Shown: positions 26,023-34,676 of the stretch, piece after piece
Layout of the letters: the number at the start of each line of letters is the position of its first letter
How positions within the stretch are numbered: position 1 is the stretch's first letter
NCBI RefSeq assembly: GCF_003855255.1
Contig: NZ_CP034072.1
Span: forward strand, 1,302,001-1,366,000
Direction of reading: 5' to 3'
DNA length: 64,000 bases
Origin: Mycolicibacterium nivoides
Lineage (GTDB): Bacteria; Actinomycetota; Actinomycetes; Mycobacteriales; Mycobacteriaceae
Made by a program: the position numbers and the translations under genes
Notes under the pieces: model-generated
The model's input: the letters and a program-made list of their open reading frames with translations, nothing else
Told to the model about the DNA's origin: nothing
Databases searched by the model: none

Positions 26023-27047
26023 CCTTGGCCAGGTTCGTTGATCTTCACCAGCATCTTGCCGATGTTGGCGCCGGTGAACAGTCCGTTGAGCGCATCGATG
26101 CTGGATTCCAGCCCTTCGTACACGGTTTCACGGTGCGCCAACAGCCCCTGCTGTTCCCAACTCTGCAGCGCGGCGAACGCCTCGTCGAAACGCGCCCACT
26201 CTTCGAGTGCGATGAAGCCCTGCATCGTCGAGGCGGTGGCGAGCAGGTTCACGTAATTGGACGGTCCGGGGTGATCACCGTGGAGATAGCTGGAAATGAT
26301 GCCGCACATCACCACACGCGCCTTGTGCGCAAGATTGGCCAGCACCGCATTGAGCACGTCGCCGCCGACGTTGTCGAAGTAGACGTTGATCCCGTTGGGG
26401 CACACTTTCTTCAGCGCAGCGGTCAAGTCGCCGGCCTTGTAGTCGACGCAGGCATCGAAGCCGAAATCCTCGACCACGACCCGGCATTTGTCCGGGCCTC
26501 CGGCGATACCCACTACCCGAGCGCCGGCGATCTTGGCGATCTGGCCGGCCACCGATCCGGTGGCACCCGCGGCCGCCGATACGACGACGGTCTCGCCGGC
26601 TTGCGGATTGCCGACACCCTTCATGCCGAAGTAGGCCGTCGCGCCGGTCGGCCCGTAGATCGACATCACGGCCAGCGGGTCGGTGTACCCGACCACCGGC
26701 GTGCTGAACAGGTCGTCGCGGATGATCGCGTAATCCTGCAGTCCGGTCAGGGTGGTCACGAGATCACCGACTTTGTAGGCATCGCAGCGTGATTCGACGA
26801 CCTCGCCGATACCGGCCACCCGCACCACGTCACCCAACTCGAGGGGCGGAAGATAGCCGGGCTCGCCGTCCAGCCACGTGCGAGCGGCGGCGTCGATGCC
26901 GACATAGGTGGTCCGCAGCAGTGCTTCCCCCTCCGCGGGCACCGCCGCGGGCACGGTCACCATCTCGGTGTCGTCGGGGGAGACCAGTCCATTGGGGCGG
27001 CGGCGCAGCAGGACCTGACGGTTCTGCCGGTGCGCGGAGTCAGTCAA
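26019..27047 (-). CDS. Zinc-independent MDR-family NADP-dependent oxidoreductase
   Basis: A 342-aa medium-chain reductase of the leukotriene-B4-12-hydroxydehydrogenase/prostaglandin reductase type, which reduces alpha,beta-unsaturated ketones or aldehydes with NADPH. Visible are LLRRRPNGLVSPDD at the start, YGPTGATAYFGM, the nucleotide-binding VVSAAAGATGSVAGQIAK, IAGGPDKCRVVVEDFGFD and VYFDNVGG. Zinc-ligand cysteines are lacking, as expected. The open frame extends to 27635, but coding resemblance begins at TTG 27047 (LTDSAHRQNRQVLL), which has GGGAGAG upstream. It diverges from the TetR gene at 27153, likely its regulator. Confidence 0.85.
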   Translation of the reverse strand: MTDSAHRQNRQVLLRRRPNGLVSPDDTEMVTVPAAVPAEGEALLRTTYVGIDAAARTWLDGEPGYLPPLELGDVVRVAGIGEVVESRCDAYKVGDLVTTLTGLQDYAIIRDDLFSTPVVGYTDPLAVMSIYGPTGATAYFGMKGVGNPQAGETVVVSAAAGATGSVAGQIAKIAGARVVGIAGGPDKCRVVVEDFGFDACVDYKAGDLTAALKKVCPNGINVYFDNVGGDVLNAVLANLAHKARVVMCGIISSYLHGDHPGPSNYVNLLATASTMQGFIALEEWARFDEAFAALQSWEQQGLLAHRETVYEGLESSIDALNGLFTGANIGKMLVKINEPGQG

Positions 27048-27152
27048 TTCATCTCTCCCGTGGTCATCATAATTTTCATATTGATTCTTAGAACTCGCAT
27101 GGATTAACGTCAACCCCCAGATCGAGAGTGTCCCGCCTGGTAGGAGGATTCC

Positions 27153-27833
27153 GTGACCGCCAACGACGTAGCGCCGCGTCGTGGTCGGCCGCCCCGCATC
27201 GACACGAGCGCCATAGTCGCTGCGGTGCTGGAGATCGGCACCGAGAACGTCACCATGCGCCGGGTCGCCGAACACCTCGGCGTCAGTCTTCCGGGGCTGT
27301 ATCACCACGTGAAGAACCAGGACGATCTGTTGCGTCTGGCCGCCGAGAGCGCACTGGTCAACTCCCCGCCGCCGCGGTACGCCGGCGAGCACTGGGCCAC
27401 CTGGATGCGCAGCTACGCGTCCTACATCCGTACGGTGCTGGCGTCCGAGCCGGCACTGGTGGAGAAGTTCGTGACGGGCGGGGTGCGGGACGAGATGGAG
27501 ATGGAGTGCAATGGCGACGCGGTCGAGGCGCTGGCCGAGCACGGTCTCGCCCCCGATGATGCGATGGCGGTCTGGGCGGCGGTGAGCGCGATGGCGATCG
27601 GCAGCGTCACCGAGGCGCACCGCGAACACCTCCAAGCCGAAAGCGGACAGCCGTGGTTGGCCCGGATCTTCAAACTCACCGCCAAACGTCCCGCGTCCGA
27701 CTATCCGACGCTGCGTGCGATCGCGCAGTCCGGTTATGACCCGTTCGGTGAGGACAGCTTTCAGCAGCGAATGACGATGTTGCTCAACGGCATTGCGATG
27801 CAGTACGGACTACCGCCGGAGCCCGCGGACTAG
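27153..27833 (+). CDS. TetR/AcrR-family regulator
   Basis: A 226-aa regulator. The N-terminal helix-turn-helix is IVAAVLEIGTENVTMRRVAEHLGVSLPGLYHHVKNQDDLL, in parts VTMRRVAEHLGVS and LYHHVKN, the hallmark TetR_N pattern. The C-terminal ligand domain runs about residues 75-215. GTG 27153 is fixed by AGGAGGATTCC. Divergence from the oxidoreductase/phosphotransferase operon suggests it controls that operon. The intergenic region contains an A/T-rich patch around 27065-27090 but no clear long palindrome. It ends with a 4-base overlap with the convergent epimerase gene. Confidence 0.85.
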   Translation: MTANDVAPRRGRPPRIDTSAIVAAVLEIGTENVTMRRVAEHLGVSLPGLYHHVKNQDDLLRLAAESALVNSPPPRYAGEHWATWMRSYASYIRTVLASEPALVEKFVTGGVRDEMEMECNGDAVEALAEHGLAPDDAMAVWAAVSAMAIGSVTEAHREHLQAESGQPWLARIFKLTAKRPASDYPTLRAIAQSGYDPFGEDSFQQRMTMLLNGIAMQYGLPPEPAD

Positions 27834-28909
27834 CTCCCCGGCATTCGGCGAACCAGCCCGTCGTCGAGCATCTGCTGGAAATGATCGGTTACGGTCTGTT
27901 CGGCGGGCCGATAGGCCAGTCCCAGTTCGTCGCGGCTACGACTGTTGTCGAATGCCAACGGGTACCCGATGTTGCGATCGACGAACTTTCGCGTCAGCCC
28001 GGCGGCCGGAGCGATGGCTTTCACGAGCACCTTGGGTGCGGTCATCCTCGGGAACGGGTAGAACGGTCCGAACCGGCGGCGCAGCACCTTGCCGATCTCC
28101 AGGAGGCTCAGCGAGTCGGCGTTGACGATGTAGCGGTCGTGGGCCTCGGGGGTGAACCCGGCGCGCAGGTGGGCCTCGGCGACGTCACGCACATCCACCA
28201 CGCCCATGGTCAACGCGGGAGCACCGGCGAGCAGTGTGCCATCGGTGAATTGTTTCATCGTGCTCAGGCTGGCCGAGTCGCTGGCGTTGGTCAGGGAAGG
28301 ACCGAGCACCAGGCCCGGGTGGATGGTGACCATGTCCCAGCGGTCCTGCGCCTTTTGATACCGCCAGGCCTCCTGCTCCGCCACGGTTTTGGAATAGGGG
28401 TACGGCTGGTGGTCGACACTGCTGGTGGTGTTCCAGTGTTCGTCGGTGAATACACCGCCGGGGACGTCCCGGGTCTCACGGGCATCTCCGTAGATCGCGA
28501 CCACGCTGCTGGTCAGTACCACACGTTTGACGCTGTCTGTGCGGTTGACCGAGTCCAGGACGTTGCGGGTGCCCTCCAGTGCCGGGCGGATCAGTGCCTC
28601 TTGCGCATCCTTGTAGCCGGAGAGCAGGAACGGCGACGCGGTGTGCATGACGAGCTGACATCCGGCCATGGCCGCGTCGAAACTGCCGGACTCGAGCAGG
28701 TCCGCCTTGAACAGCTTCAGCCGGCCGGGATGGTCAGCCGAGAGCTTGTGTAGGTGCTCGAGGCCGGACGTCTTCTGCGGATTGCGCACTGTGCCGTGGA
28801 CGGTGTGGCCGGCTTCGAGATACCGGACGATCCAGCTGCCGATATACCCGCTGGCGCCTGTCACGAGCACCGGTGCGTCCGGGTCGATCGGGGTCCGGGG
28901 TGTGCTCAT
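27830..28909 (-). CDS. NAD(P)-dependent epimerase/dihydroflavonol-reductase-like SDR
   Basis: A 359-aa extended short-chain dehydrogenase of the dihydroflavonol-4-reductase/3-beta-HSD type. The cofactor motif is VLVTGASGYIGSWIVRYL (GxxGxxG). The TVRNPQ segment suggests NADPH preference. The catalytic SS-YxxxK triad is in VVLTSSVVAIYG and YPYSKTVAEQEAW, followed by VTIHPGLVLGPS. These enzymes reduce ketones of sterol-like, flavonoid-like or aldehyde compounds. ATG 28909 (MSTPRTP) is chosen; the frame extends to 29008. The gene is transcribed alone and converges with the TetR gene. Substrate unknown. Confidence 0.85.
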   Translation of the reverse strand: MSTPRTPIDPDAPVLVTGASGYIGSWIVRYLEAGHTVHGTVRNPQKTSGLEHLHKLSADHPGRLKLFKADLLESGSFDAAMAGCQLVMHTASPFLLSGYKDAQEALIRPALEGTRNVLDSVNRTDSVKRVVLTSSVVAIYGDARETRDVPGGVFTDEHWNTTSSVDHQPYPYSKTVAEQEAWRYQKAQDRWDMVTIHPGLVLGPSLTNASDSASLSTMKQFTDGTLLAGAPALTMGVVDVRDVAEAHLRAGFTPEAHDRYIVNADSLSLLEIGKVLRRRFGPFYPFPRMTAPKVLVKAIAPAAGLTRKFVDRNIGYPLAFDNSRSRDELGLAYRPAEQTVTDHFQQMLDDGLVRRMPGS

Positions 28910-29078
28910 GGCGGGTCCTTCCGTTCGGGTCATCCGGCTGGATGTGGTCGCCGGCGTTGTCAGCGCGGCGGCGTGCCGCTGACCAAGTTTGCCCTTCAGT
29001 GATCGCATGGCAACAGTCGCAGGTCGATTTTGCTGGATCGAGCAACGGTGCGGTCAGAGTGGGGGGACAGTTGCCTCT

Positions 29079-29465
29079 ATGAGTAGCCAGAAAGTACCGA
29101 AACCGAGCGACCTCAAATCGGCCGCTCAGGCGGCGGTCGGGACGGCCCAGTCCGCCGTGGAAGCCGCACAGGCAGTGGCGAGCGGCGCGATGCGTATCCC
29201 GCCGGCATCGGCTCAACTCGCCGCGCAGTTGCCCGATTTGCTGGAGAATCTCGCTGTCGCGACTGAACGGCTCAACACCACGATCGACCGGACCGAACGG
29301 TATATGGCCATGGCCGACCCGATGTTCCGTACGGTGGACCGCCTCCTGCCGCAACTCGAATCGTTGATCAACACCGGCAACGATGTCTTCCGGATGTTGA
29401 CCAACATTCCGGGCATCTCCACCTTGAATCGGATCACCGGCCGCGGTCAGGGCGACCGAGACTGA
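29079..29465 (+). CDS. Small alpha-helical hypothetical protein
   Basis: A 128-aa, mostly helical protein. An alanine/glutamine-rich amphipathic N-terminus (SAAQAAVGTAQSAVEAAQAV) is followed by heptad-like helices (LLENLAVATERLNTTIDR) and a C-terminal region with FRMLTNIPGISTLNRITG. It lacks a signal peptide and cysteines. The composition resembles phasin-like or small coiled-coil proteins that coat lipid or polymer inclusions; this is only a resemblance. ATG 29079 begins MSSQKVPK. It is divergent from the epimerase gene and convergent with the TetR gene at 29493. Confidence 0.65.
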   Translation: MSSQKVPKPSDLKSAAQAAVGTAQSAVEAAQAVASGAMRIPPASAQLAAQLPDLLENLAVATERLNTTIDRTERYMAMADPMFRTVDRLLPQLESLINTGNDVFRMLTNIPGISTLNRITGRGQGDRD

Positions 29466-29492
29466 CCGCGGTTCTGATTGAACATCAAAGGC

Positions 29493-30068
29493 CTACCCGA
29501 TGCCGAGAACGGCAGCGGTGAAGCGCCAGAGTGTCTGCGTGGCTTGATCGGAATTCGGCGTCGGGGTGACCCGGAGTTGTTGCGCAATGCCGTGGCGCAG
29601 GCCTCCGATGACGTATGCCCCTGCGCTGTCGGGATCCAGGTCGGCCGGAAGTTCACCTGACTGCTGCCCGTGGCGGATGTTGGCGGCGGCGTTGTCGATC
29701 AGGTTGTGAATGTAGGCGGCTTCGAGTTCGGTGAGTTGCGGGTCGCCGGCGGTGCGGTTGAGCAGGATCGGCGCCAGTGGATCGGCGAGGTGATAGGCGA
29801 CGAAGCGGTGGGTGCGGTCACGTTCGCGAGTCGCCCAGTCGCCGGTGGGGAGGTGGGCGTCGGCGATGGCGTGCCGCAGTCCGTCGTAGAACCCGTCGTA
29901 GATCGCCGCCAGCAGACCGCTCTTCGATCCGAAATGGTGGTACAGGGCGCCGGTGCTGAGCCCGGCGCGGCGCATCAGCCCGCTGAGTTCGATGACACCG
30001 TTTTCCTGGACGAGTTCGTCACGGGCAGCGTCGAGTAGTTGTTGACGTCCGATCGGGGCCCGTGCCAT
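29493..30068 (-). CDS. TetR/AcrR-family regulator
   Basis: A 191-aa regulator with a clear TetR_N domain (RQQLLDAARDELVQENGVIEL, then LMRRAGLSTGALYHHFGSKSGL). The C-terminal ligand domain has FVAYHLADPLAPILLNRTAG. The start is ATG 30068. An inverted repeat CATAAC, eight bases, GTTATG at 30078-30097 lies ten bases upstream, between this gene and the divergent phytanoyl-CoA dioxygenase-like gene. It is the obvious autoregulatory and target operator. Confidence 0.87.
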   Translation of the reverse strand: MARAPIGRQQLLDAARDELVQENGVIELSGLMRRAGLSTGALYHHFGSKSGLLAAIYDGFYDGLRHAIADAHLPTGDWATRERDRTHRFVAYHLADPLAPILLNRTAGDPQLTELEAAYIHNLIDNAAANIRHGQQSGELPADLDPDSAGAYVIGGLRHGIAQQLRVTPTPNSDQATQTLWRFTAAVLGIG

Positions 30069-30077
30069 AGTGCAGAC

Positions 30078-30097
30078 CATAACAGAAGTCAGTTATG
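30078..30097. promoter_or_regulatory. TetR operator between regulator and PhyH-like gene
   Basis: CATAAC (30078-30083) and its exact complement GTTATG (30092-30097) with an 8-base spacer, in the 46-base gap between divergent starts. Size and position are typical of TetR operators. Confidence 0.7.
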
Positions 30098-30114
30098 TTT
30101 CGGTGAGGGCGACC

Positions 30115-30969
30115 ATGGGCACTGAAGTGACATCGTTGACGGAGTTGGCCGGTGACCTGGCCGGCACGTACCGGTGGACCCCCAGCAGTGGTGAGCAGGT
30201 CGACCCGGCGGTGGCCGACGCGGATCTGGCCGCGGTGCTGCGCGACGGCTACGTGATCCTGCCTGACCTGCTCACCGCAGCCGAACTCGATGCGATCCGG
30301 TCGACTGTTGGGCCACTGCTGGATCAGCGGGGCCGCAACGGATTCGAAGGTCGCGCCACCCAGCGTGTGTACAGCGTGTTGAACAAGACCCGCACCTGTG
30401 ACCGGATCGCCGACCATCCGCGCGTGCTGGCGCTGCTGGATCGGCTGTTGATGCCGAACTACCTGATGTCGATGCTGCAGGTCATCAGGATTCTGCCGGG
30501 GGAGCAGGCGCAGATGCTGCATACCGACGATGGCTTCTACCCGCTGCCCAGGCCGCGAAAAGCATTGGGCGCGGCCACGATCTGGGCTATCGACGAGTTC
30601 ACCGCCGATAACGGCGCCACCGACATCGTCGCGGGCAGCCATGAGTGGGGTGATCGACTTCCTGAGCCTGCCGAACGCGCACCGGTGGTGATGAGTGCCG
30701 GGTCATGTGTGTTCTTTCTCGGGACGTTGTGGCACGGCGGCGGCGCCAACCGATCCGCGAACGCACGTCTGGCGCTGACGGCGCAGTATTGCGAACCGTG
30801 GCTCCGCCCGCAGGAGGCGTTCACCTTGTCGATGACCCGTGACACGGTGCGCGCGGTATCCGAGGACATCCGCCGCATGCTCGGCTACAGCATCCACCCG
30901 CCGTTCATCGGACAGGTCGACGGCATGCACCCCAAGCGACTGCTCGAACCGGGAGCCCAGTCCGTCTGA
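30115..30969 (+). CDS. Phytanoyl-CoA dioxygenase (PhyH) family protein
   Basis: A 284-aa Fe(II)/2-oxoglutarate-dependent oxygenase-like protein. DGYVILPDLLTAAELDAIR is the PhyH N-terminal signature. The iron ligands are visible as H and D in MLHTDDGFYPLP and the distal H in LWHGGGANRSANARLAL, with the following Arg as 2-oxoglutarate contact. All are intact, so it should be active. The substrate may be an acyl-CoA or a small hydroxylated metabolite. ATG 30115 with GTGAGGG upstream is preferred to GTG 30070, which would overlap the operator. It is presumably repressed by the divergent TetR protein. A hairpin follows the stop. Confidence 0.85.
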   Translation: MGTEVTSLTELAGDLAGTYRWTPSSGEQVDPAVADADLAAVLRDGYVILPDLLTAAELDAIRSTVGPLLDQRGRNGFEGRATQRVYSVLNKTRTCDRIADHPRVLALLDRLLMPNYLMSMLQVIRILPGEQAQMLHTDDGFYPLPRPRKALGAATIWAIDEFTADNGATDIVAGSHEWGDRLPEPAERAPVVMSAGSCVFFLGTLWHGGGANRSANARLALTAQYCEPWLRPQEAFTLSMTRDTVRAVSEDIRRMLGYSIHPPFIGQVDGMHPKRLLEPGAQSV

Positions 30970-30986
30970 CTGGCCTAGTTTGCGCC

Positions 30987-31004
30987 TCGGGCACGCTTGC
31001 CCGA
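30987..31004 (+). terminator. Short hairpin after PhyH-like gene
   Basis: TCGGGCA, loop CGCT, TGCCCGA: a perfect 7-bp stem 18 bases after the stop. There is no T-run, as is usual for mycobacterial terminators. The rest of 31005-31267 shows no gene. Confidence 0.5.
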
Positions 31005-31267
31005 AGCGGCAGAATGTCGATGCGATCAGAGCTGTATGAATCGCCTTGAGACAGAGTCGAAAACGTCACGATCGGCGCGAAATATGTTCGATCGTCTATT
31101 GATTGACGCGCTGTCATCGCAGGCGCATGCGCTCTAGGCTGTCGCTTTTTTGTGTGACTACGAGTACCGTTAAACGTATCGGTGTTCCGTCACGCAGATT
31201 GCCCATCGGGGTTTGGACCATCGATTCAACAGGCCGATTTGGTTCGGTCATAGATGGGAGCGTCCGC

Positions 31268-31858
31268 ATGACGCTACAAGCGGTTGACAATTCGCAACGG
31301 GTGCAAGGCCCGTCCCGTACTCCGAGATTGCGATTGAAACCGAAGGCACCACGCATTGGGTTCGTCGACGGGGCGTGGTGGCCTCACGGCGATGACCTCG
31401 GCGCTGAACTTCCTGACCTTCTCGCGGTGCTGTCCGTCAGGCTGGGGCATGTCGAACGGGTACTCTACCGATTGTCGGACTGGCGGCCCGCGCCTCGAAA
31501 AATCGACACTGGTGGCGGTCCAGTCAAGCTGGACGGATATGAGCGCCAACCGATCTCAACGATCAGTCTGCAAGGACCCGGATTCCGTCGACTCGACTTG
31601 CTGGTCGTAGCTGTGCACACGGACGCCTCCGACGCGCACGCGACGATGATGAGGGCCGCACATCCCAGCGACCAGACCCATGTCGACCGCCTCCTCGGGA
31701 TCGGACCGCGCGTCCGGATCAGCTTGGACCGGGCCAGCGTTGCCCAGCAACGCTGGGAATCAATGATCTTCAAGCCCCGCAGAGCGTTCCCCAATACCCA
31801 TCCGGTGACCGCCTCTGAAGAGCAAGACGCTGGCGATATCGTCAGGGATCGGATTTGA
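31268..31858 (+). CDS. DUF5994 family protein, copy 1
   Basis: A 196-aa protein of the actinobacterial DUF5994 family. Shared family features are RLRLKPKAP followed by FVDGAWWPH, then ELPDLLAVLSVRLG, the RKI..GG.VKLDGY stretch and VVAVHTDASDAHATMMRAA. Function is unknown; the family is mostly seen among stress-related genes. Copy 2 lies at 32131-32676 on the other strand, about 60% identical by eye in the core. The two also share the sequence around the start (GGGAGCGTC, then CATGACGC), so they are a local duplication. ATG 31268 is chosen over the frame opening at 31103. A small gene follows 2 bases after the stop. Confidence 0.8.
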   Translation: MTLQAVDNSQRVQGPSRTPRLRLKPKAPRIGFVDGAWWPHGDDLGAELPDLLAVLSVRLGHVERVLYRLSDWRPAPRKIDTGGGPVKLDGYERQPISTISLQGPGFRRLDLLVVAVHTDASDAHATMMRAAHPSDQTHVDRLLGIGPRVRISLDRASVAQQRWESMIFKPRRAFPNTHPVTASEEQDAGDIVRDRI

Positions 31859-31860
31859 CC

Positions 31861-32064
31861 ATGACTGTACAAGTAACACGCAACGACGGCGTCACTGATG
31901 AGTTTGGCCGCTTCGGCGATTGCTACATCAAACACACCGACGGGTCACTGGAGGTTGTCCGAGCCGAAACAATGCCGGCCGCGACCTATCCGGCGGGACG
32001 CTGGACTGAGGTAGTAGGGGACGAGAAGCGCAGGCACCGTGGGCTGTTTCACCACCGCACATAG
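31861..32064 (+). CDS. Small hypothetical protein downstream of DUF5994
   Basis: A 67-aa protein, not recognised. It has no signal peptide or membrane helix; the middle reads FGRFGDCYIKHTDGSLEVV and the end is basic and histidine-rich (RRHRGLFHHRT). ATG 31861 lies 2 bases after the preceding stop, so it is probably translated from the DUF5994 transcript. TTG 31855 is an alternative start. A hairpin overlaps its last codons. Confidence 0.55.
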   Translation: MTVQVTRNDGVTDEFGRFGDCYIKHTDGSLEVVRAETMPAATYPAGRWTEVVGDEKRRHRGLFHHRT

Positions 32065-32111
32065 TGCGGTTGCAGTCGAGTGACCTGCGAGTCAGGTTCG
32101 AGATTCACTCG
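32054..32111. terminator. Double hairpin between convergent DUF5994 units
   Basis: ACCGCAC, ATA, GTGCGGT forms a 7-bp stem at 32054-32070. A second repeat, CGAGTGA at 32077 and TCACTCG at 32105, follows. It sits between the two convergent transcripts and probably stops both. Confidence 0.6.
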
Positions 32112-32130
32112 CGCCATTGCCTGACCCCGT

Positions 32131-32676
32131 TCAGCCGCGTTGCGGTGCCAAACGTGGGGAAGCCGTTGTTCCGCCTTCTGATTCCCAGCGTTCTTGAGCA
32201 GTGGATGCCTGGGTGCGTCTGTCCCGGTCTCGTTGGCTGATCATGAGCAATCCGTCGACGGTCGCGGCGTTGTGGGGTTGCGCCGCGGTCATCATGGTGC
32301 GGTGTGCGTCGTCGGCATCGGTGTGGGGAGGAATCACCAGTAGCGTGATCCGGTCACCGTCGAGCCCGAGAACTTCGACGGTGTTGATCGGCTGTCGCCG
32401 ATACCCATCCAGGCGTACCGCCCGCCCTCCGGTGATGAGCTTTCGTGGCGCTTTCGCCCATGCGCTCAGGTGATACAGCACCCGGTCGATGCGGCCCAGT
32501 CGCACTGAGAGCACGGCCAACAGGTCTGGCAGCTCTGTGCTGAGGTCATCTGTGTGCGGCCACCACGCCCCGTCGACATAGCCACTTTGTGGTGCTTTGG
32601 GCTTCAACCGCAGGCGCGGCGTACGCGCCGGCACGATGGAGTCCTGATCATTTCTGCGTGTCTGCTGTGGCGTCAT
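32131..32676 (-). CDS. DUF5994 family protein, copy 2
   Basis: A 181-aa paralogue of the protein at 31268. It shares RLRLKPKAP, YVDGAWWPH, ELPDLLAVLSVRLG, a GGRAVRLDGYRRQPINTV stretch and VIPPHTDADDAHRTMMTAA. Its C-terminus is shorter and diverged. It starts at ATG 32676 within GGGAGCGTC..CATGACGCC, nearly the same context as copy 1, so the duplication included the translation start. Function unknown. It is convergent with copy 1. Confidence 0.78.
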   Translation of the reverse strand: MTPQQTRRNDQDSIVPARTPRLRLKPKAPQSGYVDGAWWPHTDDLSTELPDLLAVLSVRLGRIDRVLYHLSAWAKAPRKLITGGRAVRLDGYRRQPINTVEVLGLDGDRITLLVIPPHTDADDAHRTMMTAAQPHNAATVDGLLMISQRDRDRRTQASTAQERWESEGGTTASPRLAPQRG

Positions 32677-32865
32677 GACGACGCTCCCGTCTGGACCGCG
32701 TGACGCGGCCCTATCCTTCAAATCAGCGATGACACACTCGAAATGGTTGCGTGTACGAAGTACCGCCGATAGTTGTGATCCTACGCTGGTCCAGCCTGAA
32801 TGCAGGCCCGGTGAGGCGATCGTTGGAAAAGGTGGCCCGAGACTCTCCCACCTCTATCAGCCCGG

Positions 32866-33987
32866 TCATGCCGTGCTGCCCAACGCACCGTGGGTACGGG
32901 GCGCGACGTCTGCCGTCTCAGCGATGAGGTGATCGACGACGTCGAACAGGTTGTTGCTCATGCACATGACGCGACGCTGCCGGGCCGCCGAGCTGCCGTC
33001 TGCCAGCGCCCGGCGCGCCAATTCCTCAACGGCGTGCCAATCTCCGGATGCCTCCAGCTGTGGGCGCAGCATCTGGACCAAGTCGGTCACCACATCGCCC
33101 GCGGGGCGACTCGCCGGATGAATCAAGTCCACCAGGTCGCCTTCCAGCCCTGACCGGGCAGCTCGCCACAGCGCGGCGCGGCCGAGCGGGGGGACCACCA
33201 CGGCGGCAGGCACCCCGGCGCGTAGTCCCTCGATTTCACGTTCGACGAGCGCGCGGAATAGCGCCGCGATGAGCACGATGGTGTCGGCACGTGGGCAGCT
33301 ATCGCATACGCGCAGTTCCAAGGTAGGAGTTCGCAGGGCGGGGCGAACGTCGAAGTACGACATCCCCGCATCGCTGATCACTCCGGTCGCAACGAGATTG
33401 GAGATCAATGTGTCGTACTCCTCGGCCGACGTGGCCGGCGGCGCCAAACCAGTGGTGGGCCATCGTTGCCATACCAGTGTGCGGACACTGCTGTAGCCGG
33501 TGTCAGATCCGTCGGACCAGAATGGCGAACTCGCGCTCAGCGCAAGCAGGGTGGGAACGTAAGCGGCCACCCGGCCGGCCACCAGAACAGACTCGTCACG
33601 GTCCTCGATTCCAACGTGTATCTGGGTCCCACAGATCAGTTGTTCGCGCGCCAACAGCTGATAGTCGGCAAGCATCTGCTGATAACGGGAAGTCTGGGTC
33701 ACCTGCATCTCGCTGGGCACCGACAACGGAACCGCGCCTGCGGCAACCACTCCCAAACCGAGAGTGGCGGCGGTATCGACGAGGACTCGGCGCCTCGCTA
33801 TCAGATCAGCCCGCAGCTCCGGAAGGGTACTGACCACGCTGCCGTTTGCCTCCACGACACAGCTCTGCAATTCGGCCACATAGCCGTCAGGCAGCAGGTG
33901 CAGCAGCTCTGGTGCCCGCGTTGCCAGCCGTCGGGTTGTGAGGTCGACAACGTGGAACTCTTCCTCTATACCGACCGTCCGGGGCAT
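32866..33987 (-). CDS. Glutamate-cysteine ligase family 2 (YbdK-type carboxylate-amine ligase)
   Basis: A 373-aa ATP-grasp-like ligase of the GCS2 family, to which EgtA and YbdK belong. It begins with RTVGIEEEFHVVD, the conserved metal/ATP glutamate cluster. It continues with VVEANGSVVSTLPELRADL, the GTQIHVGIEDRDE histidine, and YFDVRPALRTPTLELRVCDSCP, which carries the substrate arginine. Members join an amino acid to the gamma-carboxyl of glutamate or related acids. Mycobacteria lack glutathione, so the product is unknown. ATG 33987 is preferred over the upstream frame to 34140. The small membrane protein gene ends 11 bases upstream on the same strand. Confidence 0.82.
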   Translation of the reverse strand: MPRTVGIEEEFHVVDLTTRRLATRAPELLHLLPDGYVAELQSCVVEANGSVVSTLPELRADLIARRRVLVDTAATLGLGVVAAGAVPLSVPSEMQVTQTSRYQQMLADYQLLAREQLICGTQIHVGIEDRDESVLVAGRVAAYVPTLLALSASSPFWSDGSDTGYSSVRTLVWQRWPTTGLAPPATSAEEYDTLISNLVATGVISDAGMSYFDVRPALRTPTLELRVCDSCPRADTIVLIAALFRALVEREIEGLRAGVPAAVVVPPLGRAALWRAARSGLEGDLVDLIHPASRPAGDVVTDLVQMLRPQLEASGDWHAVEELARRALADGSSAARQRRVMCMSNNLFDVVDHLIAETADVAPRTHGALGSTA

Positions 33988-33998
33988 CTTGGAGACTG

Positions 33999-34313
33999 TC
34001 AATTGTCTTGGCGTTGCTTGCGATCGGCACTCGTGTGCGGATGGGGTGGCTGTGGGACGGTATCCATCGTGTCCGCCCGGTCCCACTGAGTTGTCGAGCT
34101 GCTCAGGGGAGTTCGGTGCCGCGTCGCGGCGGACGTCCATGCCTCGCGCTGCCGAGATTGCGGGCGGTCCAGGTTGGCGGATCTCTGGATGTTGTCGGGT
34201 GTCGCAGAGCGGTCTTTGTCGCGCTTATTGCCCGTCACCCATGCGAAGACGGCGATAGGCACTATCGTCGCGAACACCACGAGGACGACGAAAACGACAT
34301 TGCTGGTAGCCAT
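33999..34313 (-). CDS. Small single-pass membrane protein
   Basis: A 104-aa protein with one N-terminal membrane segment (NVVFVVLVVFATIVPIAVFAWV) and a hydrophilic tail rich in Arg, Gln, Ser and Thr that looks disordered. AAGGAG upstream of ATG 34313 is a strong ribosome site. The tail has low sequence complexity, so its last part may be poorly conserved. It is co-directional with the GCS2 ligase gene 11 bases downstream and with the small stress-type genes upstream. No function assigned. Confidence 0.6.
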   Translation of the reverse strand: MATSNVVFVVLVVFATIVPIAVFAWVTGNKRDKDRSATPDNIQRSANLDRPQSRQREAWTSAATRHRTPLSSSTTQWDRADTMDTVPQPPHPHTSADRKQRQDN

Positions 34314-34445
34314 AATCGGCTCCTTGTGATTGTTGAAACGTGAGTACTGCACGCAGCCTCGAAGTGGATATGCCTTCGACTATTGGGGTACGGGGCCGAT
34401 CATGGCCGTCGGCTCAATGGTCGCCGGCCATGACCCACGGGCCGG

Positions 34446-34625
34446 TCAGTAGTAGTGGCGCCGGCCACCGACCGCGTGACCCGCTCGGCCCATCAGCATC
34501 ATGAGCAGGCCTACGACCAGCAGGATGACCCCGATGACCAGTACCACGTGGGCGAAAGCGAATGTGGGGACGAGGCTGGGGAGGAGGAGCCCCAGAACGA
34601 TCATGATGATTCCGAGGATGATCAT
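34446..34625 (-). CDS. DUF6131-type small hydrophobic protein
   Basis: A 59-aa protein beginning MIILGIIMIVLGLLLP. It has two hydrophobic stretches (residues about 1-20 and 27-45, VVLVIGVILLVVGLLMMLMG) and a basic, His/Tyr-rich end (GGRRHYY). This matches the tiny two-helix DUF6131 proteins common in mycobacteria beside CsbD and other stress genes. It lies 51 bases after the CsbD-type gene on the same strand. A role in membrane stress is inference. Confidence 0.75.
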   Translation of the reverse strand: MIILGIIMIVLGLLLPSLVPTFAFAHVVLVIGVILLVVGLLMMLMGRAGHAVGGRRHYY

Positions 34626-34676
34626 GGTTATTACCTAGTTTCGGTATGGATGTTTGAGGGCAGGTCCGCCCCGGGA

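Noticed and set aside
26019..27635. Long 538-codon version of the oxidoreductase
   Set aside because: The part upstream of 27047 crosses the divergent TetR gene and lacks coding resemblance; TTG 27047 has a proper ribosome site and matches the family start.
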